DNA from: Nocardia araoensis NBRC 100135
Lineage (GTDB): Bacteria > Actinomycetota > Actinomycetes > Mycobacteriales > Mycobacteriaceae
Length of the DNA: 64,000 nucleotides
Direction of reading: 5' to 3'
Assembly (NCBI RefSeq): GCF_000308435.1
Contig: NZ_BAFR01000206.1
Span: forward strand, 50,807-114,806
The translations under genes and the position numbers were made by a program. Of this stretch, positions 25,713 through 36,971 are shown piece after piece (positions within the stretch are counted from its first letter, which is position 1; every line of letters begins with the position of its first letter). The notes below the pieces were generated by a model that was given only the letters and a program-made list of their open reading frames with translations, searched no databases and had not been told where the DNA came from.

Positions 25713-26927
25713 TCAGTACGACTTCGGCAGGCCCAGCGAGTACTGGGCGACGAAGTTCAGGACCATCTCCCGGCTCACCGGCGCGATGCGTCCGATGCGC
25801 GCGGCCGCGAGCATGGCGGCCAGCCCGACGTCCTTGGTCAGGCCCGAGCCGCCGTGGGTCTGGACGGCCTGGTCGAGCGCCTTGATGCTGGCTTCCGCCG
25901 CGGCGTATTTCGCCATGTTGGCGGCCTCGGCGGCGCCCATCTCGTCCCCGGCGTCGTAGAGGGTGGCGGCCTTCTGCATCATCAGCTTCGCCAGCTCCAC
26001 TTCGACCTTCACCTGCGCCAGCGGATGCGAGATGCCTTGGTGCGCACCGATCGGCGTCTTCCAGACCGTGCGCTCCTTGGCGTATTCCACGGCGCGGTCG
26101 ATGGCGTAGCGGCCCATGCCGATCGCCATGGCCGCGCCCATGATCCGCTCCGGGTTCAGGCCCGCGAACAGCTGCATCAGTGCCGCGTCCTCCTTGCCGA
26201 CCAGCGCGGTGGACGGCAGCCGGACGTCATCGAGGAACAGGTTGTACTGGTGATCGGGCTCGATGATGTCCATCTCCTGCGCCGTCTTGGTGAAGCCTTC
26301 GGCGTCGGTCGGCACGATGAACAGGGCGGGCTTGAGCTTGCCGGTCTTGTGGTCGGAGGTGCGGGCCACGATCAGCACGGCCTCGGCCTGGTCCACGCCG
26401 GAGATGAAGATCTTGCGGCCGTTGAGGATCCAGTCGTCACCATCGCGGCGAGCGGTGGTGGTGATCTGGTGGGAGTTGGAGCCCGCGTCGGGCTCGGTGA
26501 TGCCGAACACCATCTTGCCGGAGCCGTCGGCGAGCTTGGGCAGCCATTCCCGCTTCTGCTCGTCGGTGCCGTACTTGGTGATGATGGTGCCGCAGATGGC
26601 CGGGGAGACCACCATCAGCAGCAGGCCCGCCCCCTGCGCGGACAGCTCCTCCATCACCAGCGACAGCTCGTACATGCCCGCGCCGCCGCCACCGTATTCC
26701 TCCGGCAGGTTCACGCCGAGGAACCCGAGTTTGCCCGCCTCCTGCCACAATTCGTCCAGCGGCTCGTTCTTGCGCGCCTTCGGCAGCACGTAGTCGCGGT
26801 AGTTGTACTTCGCGGCCAGCGCGGCGACGGCGGCCCGCAACGCCTTCTGCTCGTCGGTTTCGATGAAAGGCCCACCCGCCGCCCGGCCGCCGCCCCTCAC
26901 CGAATCGCTGCGCGATGCTGTAGTCAT
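25713..26927 (-). CDS. Acyl-CoA dehydrogenase (second of two in operon)
   Basis: 404 residues. The FAD-dependent fold is evident: LGFLGVNLPEEYGGGGAG, MVFGITEPDAGSNSHQI (FAD/substrate loop) and VQTHGGSGLTKD near the end. It introduces an alpha,beta double bond in an acyl-CoA. ATG 26927 has AGGAGAAG upstream and overlaps the carboxylase alpha stop as ATGA. Two different dehydrogenases in one operon with a carboxylase fit the citronellyl-CoA / methyl-branched acyl-CoA type pathways. Longer in-frame upstream sequence was not used because it lies within the carboxylase gene. Confidence 0.88.
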   Translation of the reverse strand: MTTASRSDSVRGGGRAAGGPFIETDEQKALRAAVAALAAKYNYRDYVLPKARKNEPLDELWQEAGKLGFLGVNLPEEYGGGGAGMYELSLVMEELSAQGAGLLLMVVSPAICGTIITKYGTDEQKREWLPKLADGSGKMVFGITEPDAGSNSHQITTTARRDGDDWILNGRKIFISGVDQAEAVLIVARTSDHKTGKLKPALFIVPTDAEGFTKTAQEMDIIEPDHQYNLFLDDVRLPSTALVGKEDAALMQLFAGLNPERIMGAAMAIGMGRYAIDRAVEYAKERTVWKTPIGAHQGISHPLAQVKVEVELAKLMMQKAATLYDAGDEMGAAEAANMAKYAAAEASIKALDQAVQTHGGSGLTKDVGLAAMLAAARIGRIAPVSREMVLNFVAQYSLGLPKSY

Positions 26928-28921
26928 AACTTCTCCTGGTGTTCTACGGGTTCGACGACCGCGAGCACGGCGCCGACGTCGACCTGCTGGCCGACGGTGA
27001 CGTTGACGGCGCTGAGCACGCCCGCGGCGGGCGCGGCGATGGTGTGCTCCATCTTCATCGCCTCCAGCCACAGGATCGGCTGGCCTTGTGCGACGTGGCT
27101 GCCGACCTCCGCGCCGAGCCGGATCACGCTGCCCGGCATGGGCGCCAGCAGGGAGCCGGTGGCCACCTGATCGGCCGGGTCGCTGAAGCGCGGCAGCCTG
27201 CGCAGGGCCACCGGGCCGAGCGGTGAGTCGACGTAGACCTGCTCGCCGTAGCGGGCGACCTCGAACTGCCTGCGCACCGGGCCGCGTTCGCCCGGGACCG
27301 ACAGCACGACGCGATCGGGAGCCGACTCGACGAGAGCGAGACCTTCGTGACCGTCCACGGTGACGCCGGTCCGGCCGAACCGGTAACCCACCTCGTGCGT
27401 TCCGGTGGCCCGGCTTGCATAGGACTTGCGCTGCGACTGCGAGGGCAGGTTGCGCCAGCCGCTGGGCAGCCCGCCGCCCACCCGCGCGCCGCCGCGGTTG
27501 GCGGCGGCTTCGGCGAGCGCGGCGGCCACGATGGACAGCGCTTCGTCGGACTCCGACACCAGCGGCGCGGCGAGGGCGTCCAGCCCGTGCGTGGCGAAGA
27601 ACGCGGTGTCGGTGTCACCGGCCAGGAACGCCGGATGACGCAGCACGCGCACCAGCAGGTCCCGGTTGGTCACCAGGCCGTGGATCTTCGCGCGGTGCAG
27701 CGCCGAAGCCAGCAATCGCGCTGCCTCGCCCCGGGTTTCGGCGTAGGAGATGACCTTGGCCAGCATCGGGTCGTAATGCACGCCGACCACCGAGCCGTCC
27801 ACCACGCCCGTGTCCAGCCGAACGCCAGGGCGGTCGAGCAAGTCGAACTCGGTGCGCACCGCCGGGATATCGATCCGGTGCACGGTCCCGCTCTGCGGCT
27901 GCCAGTCGTGCGCCGGGTCCTCGGCGTAGAGCCGGACTTCGATCGAATGTCCGCGCATCGCGGGCGGTTGTGCGGGCAGCGCCCCGCCCGCGGCGACGTC
28001 CAGTTGCAACCGGACCAGATCCAGCCCGGTGGTGCATTCGGTGACCGGATGCTCCACTTGCAGGCGGGTGTTCATCTCCAGGAAGAAGAACTCGCCCTGC
28101 TCGTCGGCCAGGAACTCGACGGTGCCCGCACCGGTGTAGCCGATCGCGCCCGCCGCCAGCCGCGCCGCCTCGAACAGCCGCGCCCGCATGCCCTCGGTGC
28201 GCTCCACCAGCGGCGACGGAGCCTCCTCGATCACCTTCTGGTGGCGGCGCTGGATCGAGCACTCGCGCTCGCCGACGGCCCAGATCGTGCCGTGCGTGTC
28301 GGCCATCACCTGGACTTCGATATGCCTGCCGGTCTCCAGATAGCGCTCGCAGAACACCGTCGGATCGCCGAAGGCGGATTCCGCCTCGCGCCGGGCGGCC
28401 TCGATCTGCGCGGTCAGGTCCGCCAGCTCGCGGACCACGCGCATGCCGCGCCCGCCGCCGCCGGCGGACGCCTTGATCAGCACCGGCAGGTGCGCCTCGG
28501 TGACCTCGGCCGGGTCCAGTTCGGCCAGCACCGGCACGCCTGCGGCGTCCATCATCTTCTTCGCGGCGACCTTCGAGCCCATCTGCTCGATCGCCTCGAC
28601 GGGCGGGCCGATCCAGACCAGCCCGGCGTCGAGCACGGCCTTGGCGAATTCGGCGTTCTCGGAGAGGAATCCGTATCCGGGGTGGATGGCGTCGGCGCCC
28701 GCGGCGAGCGCGGCCTCGATGATCAGCTCACCGCGCAGATAGGTCTCCGCGGGCGTGTTGCCGGGCAGGCGCACCGCGGCGTCCGCCTCGGTGACGTGCG
28801 GCGCGGCGGCATCCGCGTCGGAGTACACCGCGACGGTGCTCAGACCCGCCCGGCGGCAGGTCGCGAAGACCCGGCGGGCGATTTCGCCACGGTTGGCGAC
28901 GAGAACGTTCGTTATAGCCAT
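26924..28921 (-). CDS. Acyl-CoA carboxylase alpha subunit (biotin carboxylase + biotin carrier)
   Basis: 665 residues, MCC/GCC-alpha size. Biotin carboxylase occupies 1-450: VLVANRGEIARRVF, KASAGGGGRGMRVV (ATP-grasp glycine loop), EMNTRLQVEHPVTE. The biotin carrier is at the end with EAMKMEHT, whose Lys takes biotin. The middle links to the beta subunit as in methylcrotonyl- or geranyl-CoA carboxylases, not the short AccC of fatty-acid synthesis. It is 8 nt downstream of the beta subunit gene and overlaps the next dehydrogenase by ATGA. The closest mycobacterial analog is AccA1 of the leucine pathway. Confidence 0.93.
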   Translation of the reverse strand: MAITNVLVANRGEIARRVFATCRRAGLSTVAVYSDADAAAPHVTEADAAVRLPGNTPAETYLRGELIIEAALAAGADAIHPGYGFLSENAEFAKAVLDAGLVWIGPPVEAIEQMGSKVAAKKMMDAAGVPVLAELDPAEVTEAHLPVLIKASAGGGGRGMRVVRELADLTAQIEAARREAESAFGDPTVFCERYLETGRHIEVQVMADTHGTIWAVGERECSIQRRHQKVIEEAPSPLVERTEGMRARLFEAARLAAGAIGYTGAGTVEFLADEQGEFFFLEMNTRLQVEHPVTECTTGLDLVRLQLDVAAGGALPAQPPAMRGHSIEVRLYAEDPAHDWQPQSGTVHRIDIPAVRTEFDLLDRPGVRLDTGVVDGSVVGVHYDPMLAKVISYAETRGEAARLLASALHRAKIHGLVTNRDLLVRVLRHPAFLAGDTDTAFFATHGLDALAAPLVSESDEALSIVAAALAEAAANRGGARVGGGLPSGWRNLPSQSQRKSYASRATGTHEVGYRFGRTGVTVDGHEGLALVESAPDRVVLSVPGERGPVRRQFEVARYGEQVYVDSPLGPVALRRLPRFSDPADQVATGSLLAPMPGSVIRLGAEVGSHVAQGQPILWLEAMKMEHTIAAPAAGVLSAVNVTVGQQVDVGAVLAVVEPVEHQEKL

Positions 28922-28929
28922 CCGCGGCC

Positions 28930-30528
28930 TCACATTCGGAAGACGCCGAAGCCATCGGCGCCTTTGATCGGGGCGTTGTGAATGGCCGACAGGGACATTC
29001 CCAACACGGTGCGGGTATCGCGCGGGTCGATGACGCCGTCGTCGTAGAGCCGCCCGGACATGAACATCGCCAGCGATTCGGCCTCGATCTGCGCCTCCAC
29101 CATGGCGCGCATCCCGGCGTCGGCCTCCTCGTCGAACGGCAGGCCCTTGGCCTCGGCGGCGGCCCGGCCGACGATCGAGATCACGCCCGCCAGCTGCGCG
29201 CCGCCCATCACGGCGGATTTCGCACTGGGCCAGGCGAAGACGAAGCGCGGGTCGTAGGCCCGGCCGCACATGCCGTAGTGGCCCGCGCCGTAGGACGCGC
29301 CCATCAGCACCGAGATGTGCGGCACCTTCGAATTGGAGACCGCGTTGATCATCATCGCGCCGTGCTTGATGATGCCCTTCTGCTCGTACTCCTTGCCGAC
29401 CATGTAGCCGGTGGTGTTGTGCAGGAACAGCAGCGGGGTGTTCGTCTTGTTGGCCAGCTGGATGAACTGGGTGGCCTTCTGCGATTCCTCGGAGAACAGC
29501 ACACCGCGCGCGTTGGCCAGGATGCCGACCGGATATCCGTGCAGCTCGGCCCATCCGGTGACCAGGCTGCTGCCGTAGAGCGGTTTGAACTCGTCGAAGT
29601 CCGAGCCGTCCACGATGCGCGCGATCACCTCGCGCGGGTCGAACGGGATCTTCAGATCCGACGGCACGATGCCGAGCAGATCCTCCGGGTCGTAGAGCGG
29701 CTCGATCACCTCGGCGCGCGGGGCCGGGCCCTGCTTGCGCCAGTTCAGCCGCTTGACGATGGAGCGGCCGATGCGAATCGCGTCCTGCTCGTCCACCGCG
29801 TAGTAGTCCGCGAGGCCGGAGACCCTTGCGTGCATGTCCGCGCCGCCGAGCGACTCGTCGTCGGACTCCTCACCGGTGGCCATCTTGACCAGCGGCGGGC
29901 CGCCGAGGAACACCTTGGAGCGCTCCTTGATCATCACCACGTGATCGGACATGCCGGGGATATAGGCGCCGCCCGCGGTGGAGTTGCCGAACACCAGCGC
30001 GATGGTCGGGATGCCCGCCGCCGAGGCCTGGGTGAGGTCGCGGAACATCCGGCCGCCCGGGACGAAGACCTCCTTCTGCGTGGGCAGGTCCGCGCCGCCG
30101 GATTCCACCAGCGAGATCACCGGCAGCCGGTTCTCCCGCACGATGTCGTTGATGCGCAACGTCTTGCGCAGCGTCCACGGGTTCGAGGTGCCGCCGCGCA
30201 CGGTCGGATCGGGCGCGACGATCATGCACTCGACGCCCTCCACGATGCCGATGCCCGCGATGGTGCTGCCGCCGACGTGGAATTCGCTGCCCCAGCCCGC
30301 CAGCGGGCACAGCTCCAGGAACGGCGAGTCCTCGTCGACGAGCAGTTCGATGCGCTCGCGGGCGGTCAGCTTGCCGCGCCTGCGATGCCGCGCCAGCTTC
30401 TCCGGCCCGCCGCCCGCGATGGCCTTGGCGAACTCCGCCTCGACCTCGGCGAGCTTGGCCGTCATTGCCTCCGCCGCCGCCTCGTACTCGGGCGCGGTGG
30501 TGTCCAAGGTGCTACGCAGAGTGGTCAT
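28930..30528 (-). CDS. Acyl-CoA carboxylase beta subunit (carboxyltransferase)
   Basis: 532 residues. The crotonase-like halves are visible: LTARERIELLVDEDSPFLE at about 52-70, LVESGGADLPTQKEVFVPGG, NSTAGGAYIPGMSD (oxyanion region), then SYGAGHYGMCGRAYDPRFVF and WPSAKSAVMGGAQ in the C-half. It transfers carboxyl from biotin to the acyl-CoA. The pattern resembles methylcrotonyl-CoA (AccD1, LiuB) and geranyl-CoA (AtuC) carboxylases. Overlaps the upstream dehydrogenase by ATGA. Which substrate it takes depends on pocket residues that need alignment to solved structures. Confidence 0.93.
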   Translation of the reverse strand: MTTLRSTLDTTAPEYEAAAEAMTAKLAEVEAEFAKAIAGGGPEKLARHRRRGKLTARERIELLVDEDSPFLELCPLAGWGSEFHVGGSTIAGIGIVEGVECMIVAPDPTVRGGTSNPWTLRKTLRINDIVRENRLPVISLVESGGADLPTQKEVFVPGGRMFRDLTQASAAGIPTIALVFGNSTAGGAYIPGMSDHVVMIKERSKVFLGGPPLVKMATGEESDDESLGGADMHARVSGLADYYAVDEQDAIRIGRSIVKRLNWRKQGPAPRAEVIEPLYDPEDLLGIVPSDLKIPFDPREVIARIVDGSDFDEFKPLYGSSLVTGWAELHGYPVGILANARGVLFSEESQKATQFIQLANKTNTPLLFLHNTTGYMVGKEYEQKGIIKHGAMMINAVSNSKVPHISVLMGASYGAGHYGMCGRAYDPRFVFAWPSAKSAVMGGAQLAGVISIVGRAAAEAKGLPFDEEADAGMRAMVEAQIEAESLAMFMSGRLYDDGVIDPRDTRTVLGMSLSAIHNAPIKGADGFGVFRM

Positions 30529-31672
30529 GACTGGTACCCCAATCGCTTCGCCGCCAGTCCGGTCAGGATTTCGGTCGTGCCGCCGCCGATGCCGAGGATG
30601 CGCATGTCCCGGTACTGGCGCTCGATCTCGGATTCGCGCATGTAACCGAGACCGCCGAACAACTGGACGGCCTGGTTGGCCACCCACTCGCCCGCTTCCA
30701 CCGCGGTGTTCTTCGCGAAGCACACCTCGGCGATGAGGTCGGTCTCGCCTTCGGAGCTGCGCTGCACCACGTCCCGGGTGTAGACGCGGGCGACATCGAT
30801 GCGCCGCGCCATCTCGGTGACCGTGTTCTGCACCGCCTGCCTGCTGATCAGCGGGCGGCCGAAGGTCTCGCGGTTGCGCACCCACTCCAGGGTCAGGTCC
30901 AGGCAGCGTTGCGCGCTGGAATACGCCTGCACCGCGAGGCCGACCCGCTCGCTGACGAACGCGCCCGCGATCTGGTAGAAGCCGGAGTTCTCCGGGCCGA
31001 CGAGGTTCTCCGCCGGCACCCTGACGTCGACGTAGGACAGCTCGGCGGTGTCGGAGGCCAGCCAGCCCATCTTGTCCAGCTTGCGGCTGACGGTGAAGCC
31101 GGGCGTGTCCTTGTCGACGATGAGCAACGAGATGCCGCCGGAGCCGGGGCCGCCGGTGCGCACCGCGGTGACCACGAAATCGGCGCGGACGCCCGAGGTG
31201 ATGTAGGTCTTGGCGCCGTTGACGATGTAATGGTCGCCGTCGCGGCGCGCGGTGGTGGTGAGGTGTCCGACGTCGGAGCCGCCGCCGGGCTCGGTGATCG
31301 CGAGCGAACCGATCTTCTCACCGGCGAGCGTCGGCTTCACCCAGCGCTCGATCTGCTCGGCGTTGCCCGAGGCGATGATGTGCGGCACGGAGATGCCGCA
31401 GGTGAACAGCGAGGCGAACAACCCGCCGGACGCGCCGGCCTGGTGCATCTCCTCGCAGACGATCATCGCGTCCACGCCGTCGCCGCCGGAACCGCCCGCG
31501 GATTCCGGGAACTGCACGCCGAGCAGGCCGAGCGCGCCCGCCTTCTTGTGCAGCTCGCGCGGGATCTCTCCGGCGCGCTCCCAGCCGTCCAGGTACGGCA
31601 GGATCTCGCGCTCCACGAATCCACGGACCGTGGAACGCAATTCGCGGCGTTCCGGCGTTTCCCAGAGTTTCG

Positions 31673-31676
<4 letters not shown>
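30525..31676 (-). CDS. Acyl-CoA dehydrogenase (first of two in operon)
   Basis: 383 residues with standard ACAD landmarks: GLLGVQFPESAGGSGGDG, LAITEPGGGSDVGHL and, near the end, QLFGGLGYMRESEIERQYRD and RILGIGGGTTEILTG. The Ser/Gly-rich FAD loops are intact. It oxidises an acyl-CoA; in atu-type operons one such enzyme acts on citronellyl-CoA, in leucine operons on isovaleryl-CoA. ATG 31676 overlaps the AtuA-like stop as ATGA, and its own stop overlaps the carboxylase beta start as ATGA. Confidence 0.88.
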
Positions 31677-33388
<1,712 letters not shown>

Positions 33389-33488
33389 CAGCGGGAATGC
33401 CTCCTGTGCGGCGAACCGTCAGGATGAGCCGCATGCCGCACCCGTGAAGTCCGCGTTCCGCGACCAGCATCACACCAGGGCCAGAAAA

Positions 33489-33506
33489 AAGCAAGCATGC
33501 GTGATT
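33489..33506. promoter_or_regulatory. Candidate TetR operator of the atu-like operon
   Basis: AAGCAAGCATGCGTGATT is an 18-bp dyad with 7 of 9 pairs matched around a central GCATGC. It is the only clear dyad in the 120 bp upstream of the operon and lies in a less GC-rich stretch. The operon encodes its own TetR protein, a natural ligand for this site. Confidence 0.4.
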
Positions 33507-33567
33507 GTTAATTGCCGCCCCCGCCCCGGCTGCTCCGTCACAGATCAGCTTGGAGCAAGATGGCAGC

Positions 33568-33726
33568 GTGTCCAGCGACGTCACCGTGATCGTTCTGTTC
33601 GCCCTGTCGGGCTTCCTGCTCGGCGGCGTCTACACCACGTGGAAGACGGCCCGGCCGCTGTCCGTCGCCTTGGCCGTCTGCGCCGTCCTCGCCGCGGGCG
33701 GCGCGCTGGCCTGGTGGCTCGGCTGA
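33568..33726 (+). CDS. Small two-pass membrane protein
   Basis: 52 residues from GTG 33568 (a TTG at 33550 is the alternative). Two membrane segments, VTVIVLFALSGFLLGGVYTT and SVALAVCAVLAAGGALAWWL, are joined by a short basic loop (WKTARP). I do not recognise a family. It is divergent from the atu-like operon and ends 13 nt before the convergent cyclase gene. Confidence 0.5.
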   Translation: MSSDVTVIVLFALSGFLLGGVYTTWKTARPLSVALAVCAVLAAGGALAWWLG

Positions 33727-33739
33727 TCCGAGCGAAGGC

Positions 33740-34714
33740 TCAGCCCTTCGACAGCCGGAAGATCCGCAGGTCGTCGGGGACGCCATTCAACGGAGCGGCG
33801 AAGAAGCTGCGCCGATACTGCTTGACCGCAAGGCCCAGCTCCGCCAGCGTCTCCGGCCGCAACCCCTGGAGCGTGGCCTCCGACAGCATGGTGTTGCCGT
33901 TGCCGCCCGCCTCCATGACCCGGGCCGCGATGGTGACATCGACCCCGAGCCAGTCGCCGCCGATCTCGCGCGGGGAACCGGTGTGCAAACCGATTCGCAT
34001 CTGCGGGGTGTAGCCGCGCACCTGCACGTCGGCCAGGTTGCGCTTGGCGGTGACTGCGGCGCGCACCGCCCGGTCGGCCGAGGGGAACACCGCCATCAAG
34101 CCGTCGCCCATGCGCTTGACCACGTGTCCGCCGCGATCGGCGATCGGCGGTTCGATGGCCTTGGCCACCATGCGCAACAGTTCGAGCGTCGCCTCATCAC
34201 CGGCCGAGAGCGACCAGCGCGAGAAGGCCACCAGGTCGGTGAACATTACAGTTACTTCTTGGCTACCTTTACCGCGTCCCATCCGTTCCAGCGCGGCCTG
34301 CCAGACCTGCAGCGCGCCGAAGCCGATCTCGCGCGCGGCGCTCGGGGCGTCGCCGACCAGTTTGTCCGCCGCCCGCGCGACCGCTCGCGCGCCACCGGGC
34401 CCGGAAACCGACAGCGGGTCGCCGAAAGCGGGGTCCCCCGGCAGCTGCTCCCGCGCTCTGCGCAGCACGCCGATCAGATCCGCCCGCTGATTCGCCGCGC
34501 TCACCAGCGCAGATATCTGGCCACGACGAAATCCGCCGGAACGGCGGGGAGCATCGGCCGCATCGGACGGCTCCAACGGAATGACCACCTCGGGCGGTAC
34601 GCCTCCATCGGCCTCCGGCCCCGACCCCGGCTCGGCGCCGCCGGAAGGTGTTTCATGCACGCCCAGAGGGTATCTCAGCCGATCCGACGTCGACAGGTCA
34701 CCGATCAACACCAT
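33740..34714 (-). CDS. Class III adenylate/guanylate cyclase
   Basis: 324 residues. The catalytic domain is at about 150-320: VTVMFTDLVAFSRWS carries the first metal Asp and VVKRMGDGLMAVFPSA the adenine-contacting Lys and second Asp. The third motif reads WLGVDVTIAARVMEAG, where most relatives have Asn in place of Thr (transition-state residue). The N-terminal 150 residues are an acidic linker (GGAEPGSGPEADGGV) plus a helical stretch, without membrane segments. It may make cAMP at reduced rate or act as a regulator. Start ATG 34714 is uncertain; a downstream GTG is possible. Confidence 0.83.
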   Translation of the reverse strand: MVLIGDLSTSDRLRYPLGVHETPSGGAEPGSGPEADGGVPPEVVIPLEPSDAADAPRRSGGFRRGQISALVSAANQRADLIGVLRRAREQLPGDPAFGDPLSVSGPGGARAVARAADKLVGDAPSAAREIGFGALQVWQAALERMGRGKGSQEVTVMFTDLVAFSRWSLSAGDEATLELLRMVAKAIEPPIADRGGHVVKRMGDGLMAVFPSADRAVRAAVTAKRNLADVQVRGYTPQMRIGLHTGSPREIGGDWLGVDVTIAARVMEAGGNGNTMLSEATLQGLRPETLAELGLAVKQYRRSFFAAPLNGVPDDLRIFRLSKG

Positions 34715-35014
34715 GTGCCACCTCCGCTGCGAACCTCGGCGAGCACATCGTCGGGCCCGGCGATGGATAACGAGCTGGTTGCTGAACCGAGGCTACTCGG
34801 GCGAGGAGTGGTCTCGGAACCGGCAAGCGGCATAGTTTCCTCGATGTTCACACGCACGATCGGCCCGGCGCGAGCATTCGCACCGGGCCGATCACGGCAC
34901 CGTCCGCCGGGCAGTGACGGGCAGTGCGGGGAGCGCCGGACCTCCCGACAAGGTCGGCGCCCCGTCAACCCGAGTGGCGAGGGAAGGCGACTCGGGTCGT
35001 CAGGGGGACTCGCC
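34715..35014. other. Intergenic region between cyclase and ABC permease
   Basis: 300 bp with no gene I can support. It holds the upstream region of the cyclase gene (no clear -10) and, next to the permease stop, a terminator hairpin (separate entry). Confidence 0.4.
34968..34997 (-). terminator. Terminator of the ABC transporter operon
   Basis: An 8-bp perfect stem, ACCCGAGT (34968-34975) with ACTCGGGT (34990-34997), 14-nt loop, 17 nt beyond the permease stop on the minus strand. Confidence 0.6.
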
Positions 35015-35776
35015 TCAAGCGTCGCGCTGGTTCACCACGACCAGAGACGCGCCGAAGACGATCGCGACGAAGACGGTGAAGTACAGCAGGCTGCCCCACG
35101 GCCCCCAGTGCCAGTTGGCCGTGGACGGGGAGGCGCTCATGAAACGGTTCGCGTTCGCGAAAGGCAGGAACGGCGTGACGTTGCGCCCGAAGCTGCCGAA
35201 CGCGCCGAGCAGCCCCTCGATGAGCAGCGGCCACAGCACGATCAGCGAGATCGCGGCGGCGGACTGCCGCACCAGCACACCGACGCCGACCGCGAGCAGC
35301 ACGCACAGGAACGCGTAGATCGGGATGGCGTAGACCTCGCGCCAGTCGGCCGCGCTGGACAGGGTGAGTGCCGCGCCCGCTTCCGGTCCGCTGATGGCCT
35401 TGGCCACCGCGTAGGCGAGGAACGACAGGGCGATGGTGAGCAGCGCGCCGTACACGCTGACCAGCCCGGCCTTGGTGGCGATGACTTTGGCCCGATGCGG
35501 GGTCGCCTGGAACGTCGTCCGGATGATGCCGAAGCGATATTCGCTGGTCACGGACAACGTGGCCATGATCATCAGGACCATCACGCCGAAGCCGCTGACC
35601 CCGACCACCGCGGTGGCGACGGTCAGGTCGATCGCGCCTTCCGTGCCGTAGGACGCGCGCGCCACCGAGGCGAGCAGGGCGGCCATGCCCAGTGCGAGGG
35701 CGATGACGATCGCCGAGCACCACCAAGGCGACCTGGTGGAGGTGAGCTTGATTCGTTCCGCTGCCAGCACGCCCAT
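35015..35776 (-). CDS. ABC-2 type transporter permease
   Basis: 253 residues with six predicted membrane segments (for example WWCSAIVIALALGMAALLAS and SGFGVMVLMIMATLSVTSEY; the FGIIRTTFQATPHRAKVIATK loop is typical of ABC-2 permeases). It pairs with the ATPase encoded immediately upstream; the ATPase TGA and the permease ATG overlap by one base (TGATG). Exporters of this pattern carry drugs, lipids or peptides. Substrate unknown. Confidence 0.87.
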   Translation of the reverse strand: MGVLAAERIKLTSTRSPWWCSAIVIALALGMAALLASVARASYGTEGAIDLTVATAVVGVSGFGVMVLMIMATLSVTSEYRFGIIRTTFQATPHRAKVIATKAGLVSVYGALLTIALSFLAYAVAKAISGPEAGAALTLSSAADWREVYAIPIYAFLCVLLAVGVGVLVRQSAAAISLIVLWPLLIEGLLGAFGSFGRNVTPFLPFANANRFMSASPSTANWHWGPWGSLLYFTVFVAIVFGASLVVVNQRDA

Positions 35777-36750
35777 CAGAGCGCACCTCCCATCGCTGTG
35801 TAGGAGCCGCCTGCCGCCTGTCCCGGCGAATCGAAGCCTTCGCCGTGATACTCCACCGCTCCGCCGGTCATCCGCATGAACGCCTCTTCCAGCGACGCGC
35901 GCTGCGGGGCCAGCTCGAAGAGCGTGATGTTGTTCTCGCCTGCCAGCTTGCCCACCGCGTCACTGGACACGCCCGCCACCATGAGGGCGGGCCCTTCGGC
36001 GCCGGCGCCGTCCTCGCGGACGGTCATGCCGTTGGAAGTGAGCACGCTGCGCAGCTGGTCGAGCTGCGGGCTGCGCACCCGGACCGACTGCTCCGAGGCG
36101 CGTTCGATGAACTCCTGGGTGGTGGAATCCGAGATGAGCTTGCCGCGCCCGATCACCACCAGGTGCTCGGCGGTCTGCGCCATCTCCGACAGCAGATGGC
36201 TGGAGACCAGCACCGTGCGGCCCTCGGCGGCCAGCCGCTGCATGAACCGGCGGATCCACAGGATGCCCTCCGGATCGAGGCCGTTCACCGGCTCGTCGAA
36301 CAGCAGCACCTCCGGGTCGCCCAGCAGGGCGCCGGCCAGACCGAGCCGCTGGGACATGCCGAGCGAGAAGCCGCCCGCGGATTTGCCCGCCACCTCCGAC
36401 AGGCCGACCAGCCGCAGCACCTCCTCCACCCGCGACTTGGCGATGTCGTTGGAGGCGGCCATCCACTCCAGATGGGCGCGCGCCGACCGGTTCGGATGCA
36501 CCCACTTGGCGTCCAGCAGCGCCCCGACGGTGCGCAGCGGATGGTCCAGCTCGTGGTACGGCCTGCCCTTGATGAGCGCGGTGCCCGCAGTGGGCTTGTC
36601 CAATCCGAGGATCATGCGCATGGTGGTCGATTTGCCCGCGCCGTTCGGTCCGAGGAAGCCCGTCACCTGCCCCGGTCGAACGGTGAAGGTCAGATCCTGC
36701 ACCGCTACGGTCTGCCCGTAGTGCTTGGTGAGGCCTTTCAGCTCGATCAT
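35776..36750 (-). CDS. ABC transporter ATP-binding protein
   Basis: 324 residues. Walker A is GPNGAGKST at about 36-44, the signature loop FSLGMSQRLGLAG (LGMSQ), Walker B VLLFDEPVNGLDPEG and the His switch SSHLLSEM. The C-terminal 100 residues are the usual regulatory extension of drug-type exporters. I chose ATG 36750 (MIELKGLTKHYG) over one 12 nt upstream. It is coupled to the permease and lies 221 bp downstream of the MerR gene on the same strand, with a 16-bp palindrome between. Confidence 0.9.
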   Translation of the reverse strand: MIELKGLTKHYGQTVAVQDLTFTVRPGQVTGFLGPNGAGKSTTMRMILGLDKPTAGTALIKGRPYHELDHPLRTVGALLDAKWVHPNRSARAHLEWMAASNDIAKSRVEEVLRLVGLSEVAGKSAGGFSLGMSQRLGLAGALLGDPEVLLFDEPVNGLDPEGILWIRRFMQRLAAEGRTVLVSSHLLSEMAQTAEHLVVIGRGKLISDSTTQEFIERASEQSVRVRSPQLDQLRSVLTSNGMTVREDGAGAEGPALMVAGVSSDAVGKLAGENNITLFELAPQRASLEEAFMRMTGGAVEYHGEGFDSPGQAAGGSYTAMGGAL

Positions 36751-36808
36751 GCCGCCCAGCATTCCGCAAATCGCGGGCGCGCGCGTCGGTAATTAGTGCC
36801 GAGTTGGA

Positions 36809-36824
36809 TCATCCTCGAGGATGA
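36809..36824. promoter_or_regulatory. Perfect 16-bp palindrome upstream of the ABC operon
   Basis: TCATCCTCGAGGATGA reads the same on both strands and lies 59 bp before the ATPase start. A MerR-type dimer is the likely binder, since the nearest upstream gene encodes one. The rest of the 221-bp region holds nothing else I can name. Confidence 0.55.
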
Positions 36825-36971
36825 GGGGTCCGAACAGGGCACCCCTAGGGGTCGAAGTCTCATCGGCTCTGCGGCTCGGCCACGTGGGAACCGGAACGGG
36901 AGACCGGGGCTCGCATCTTCGCGCAGCGCCGGCGAGCGAGAGCCTGGTATCGCGGCAGGATCGGAAGCCGC

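Noticed and set aside
28922..29554. Longer N-terminus for the carboxylase alpha subunit
   Set aside because: The frame stays open upstream, but it lies inside the beta subunit gene and the biotin carboxylase fold begins at ATG 28921.
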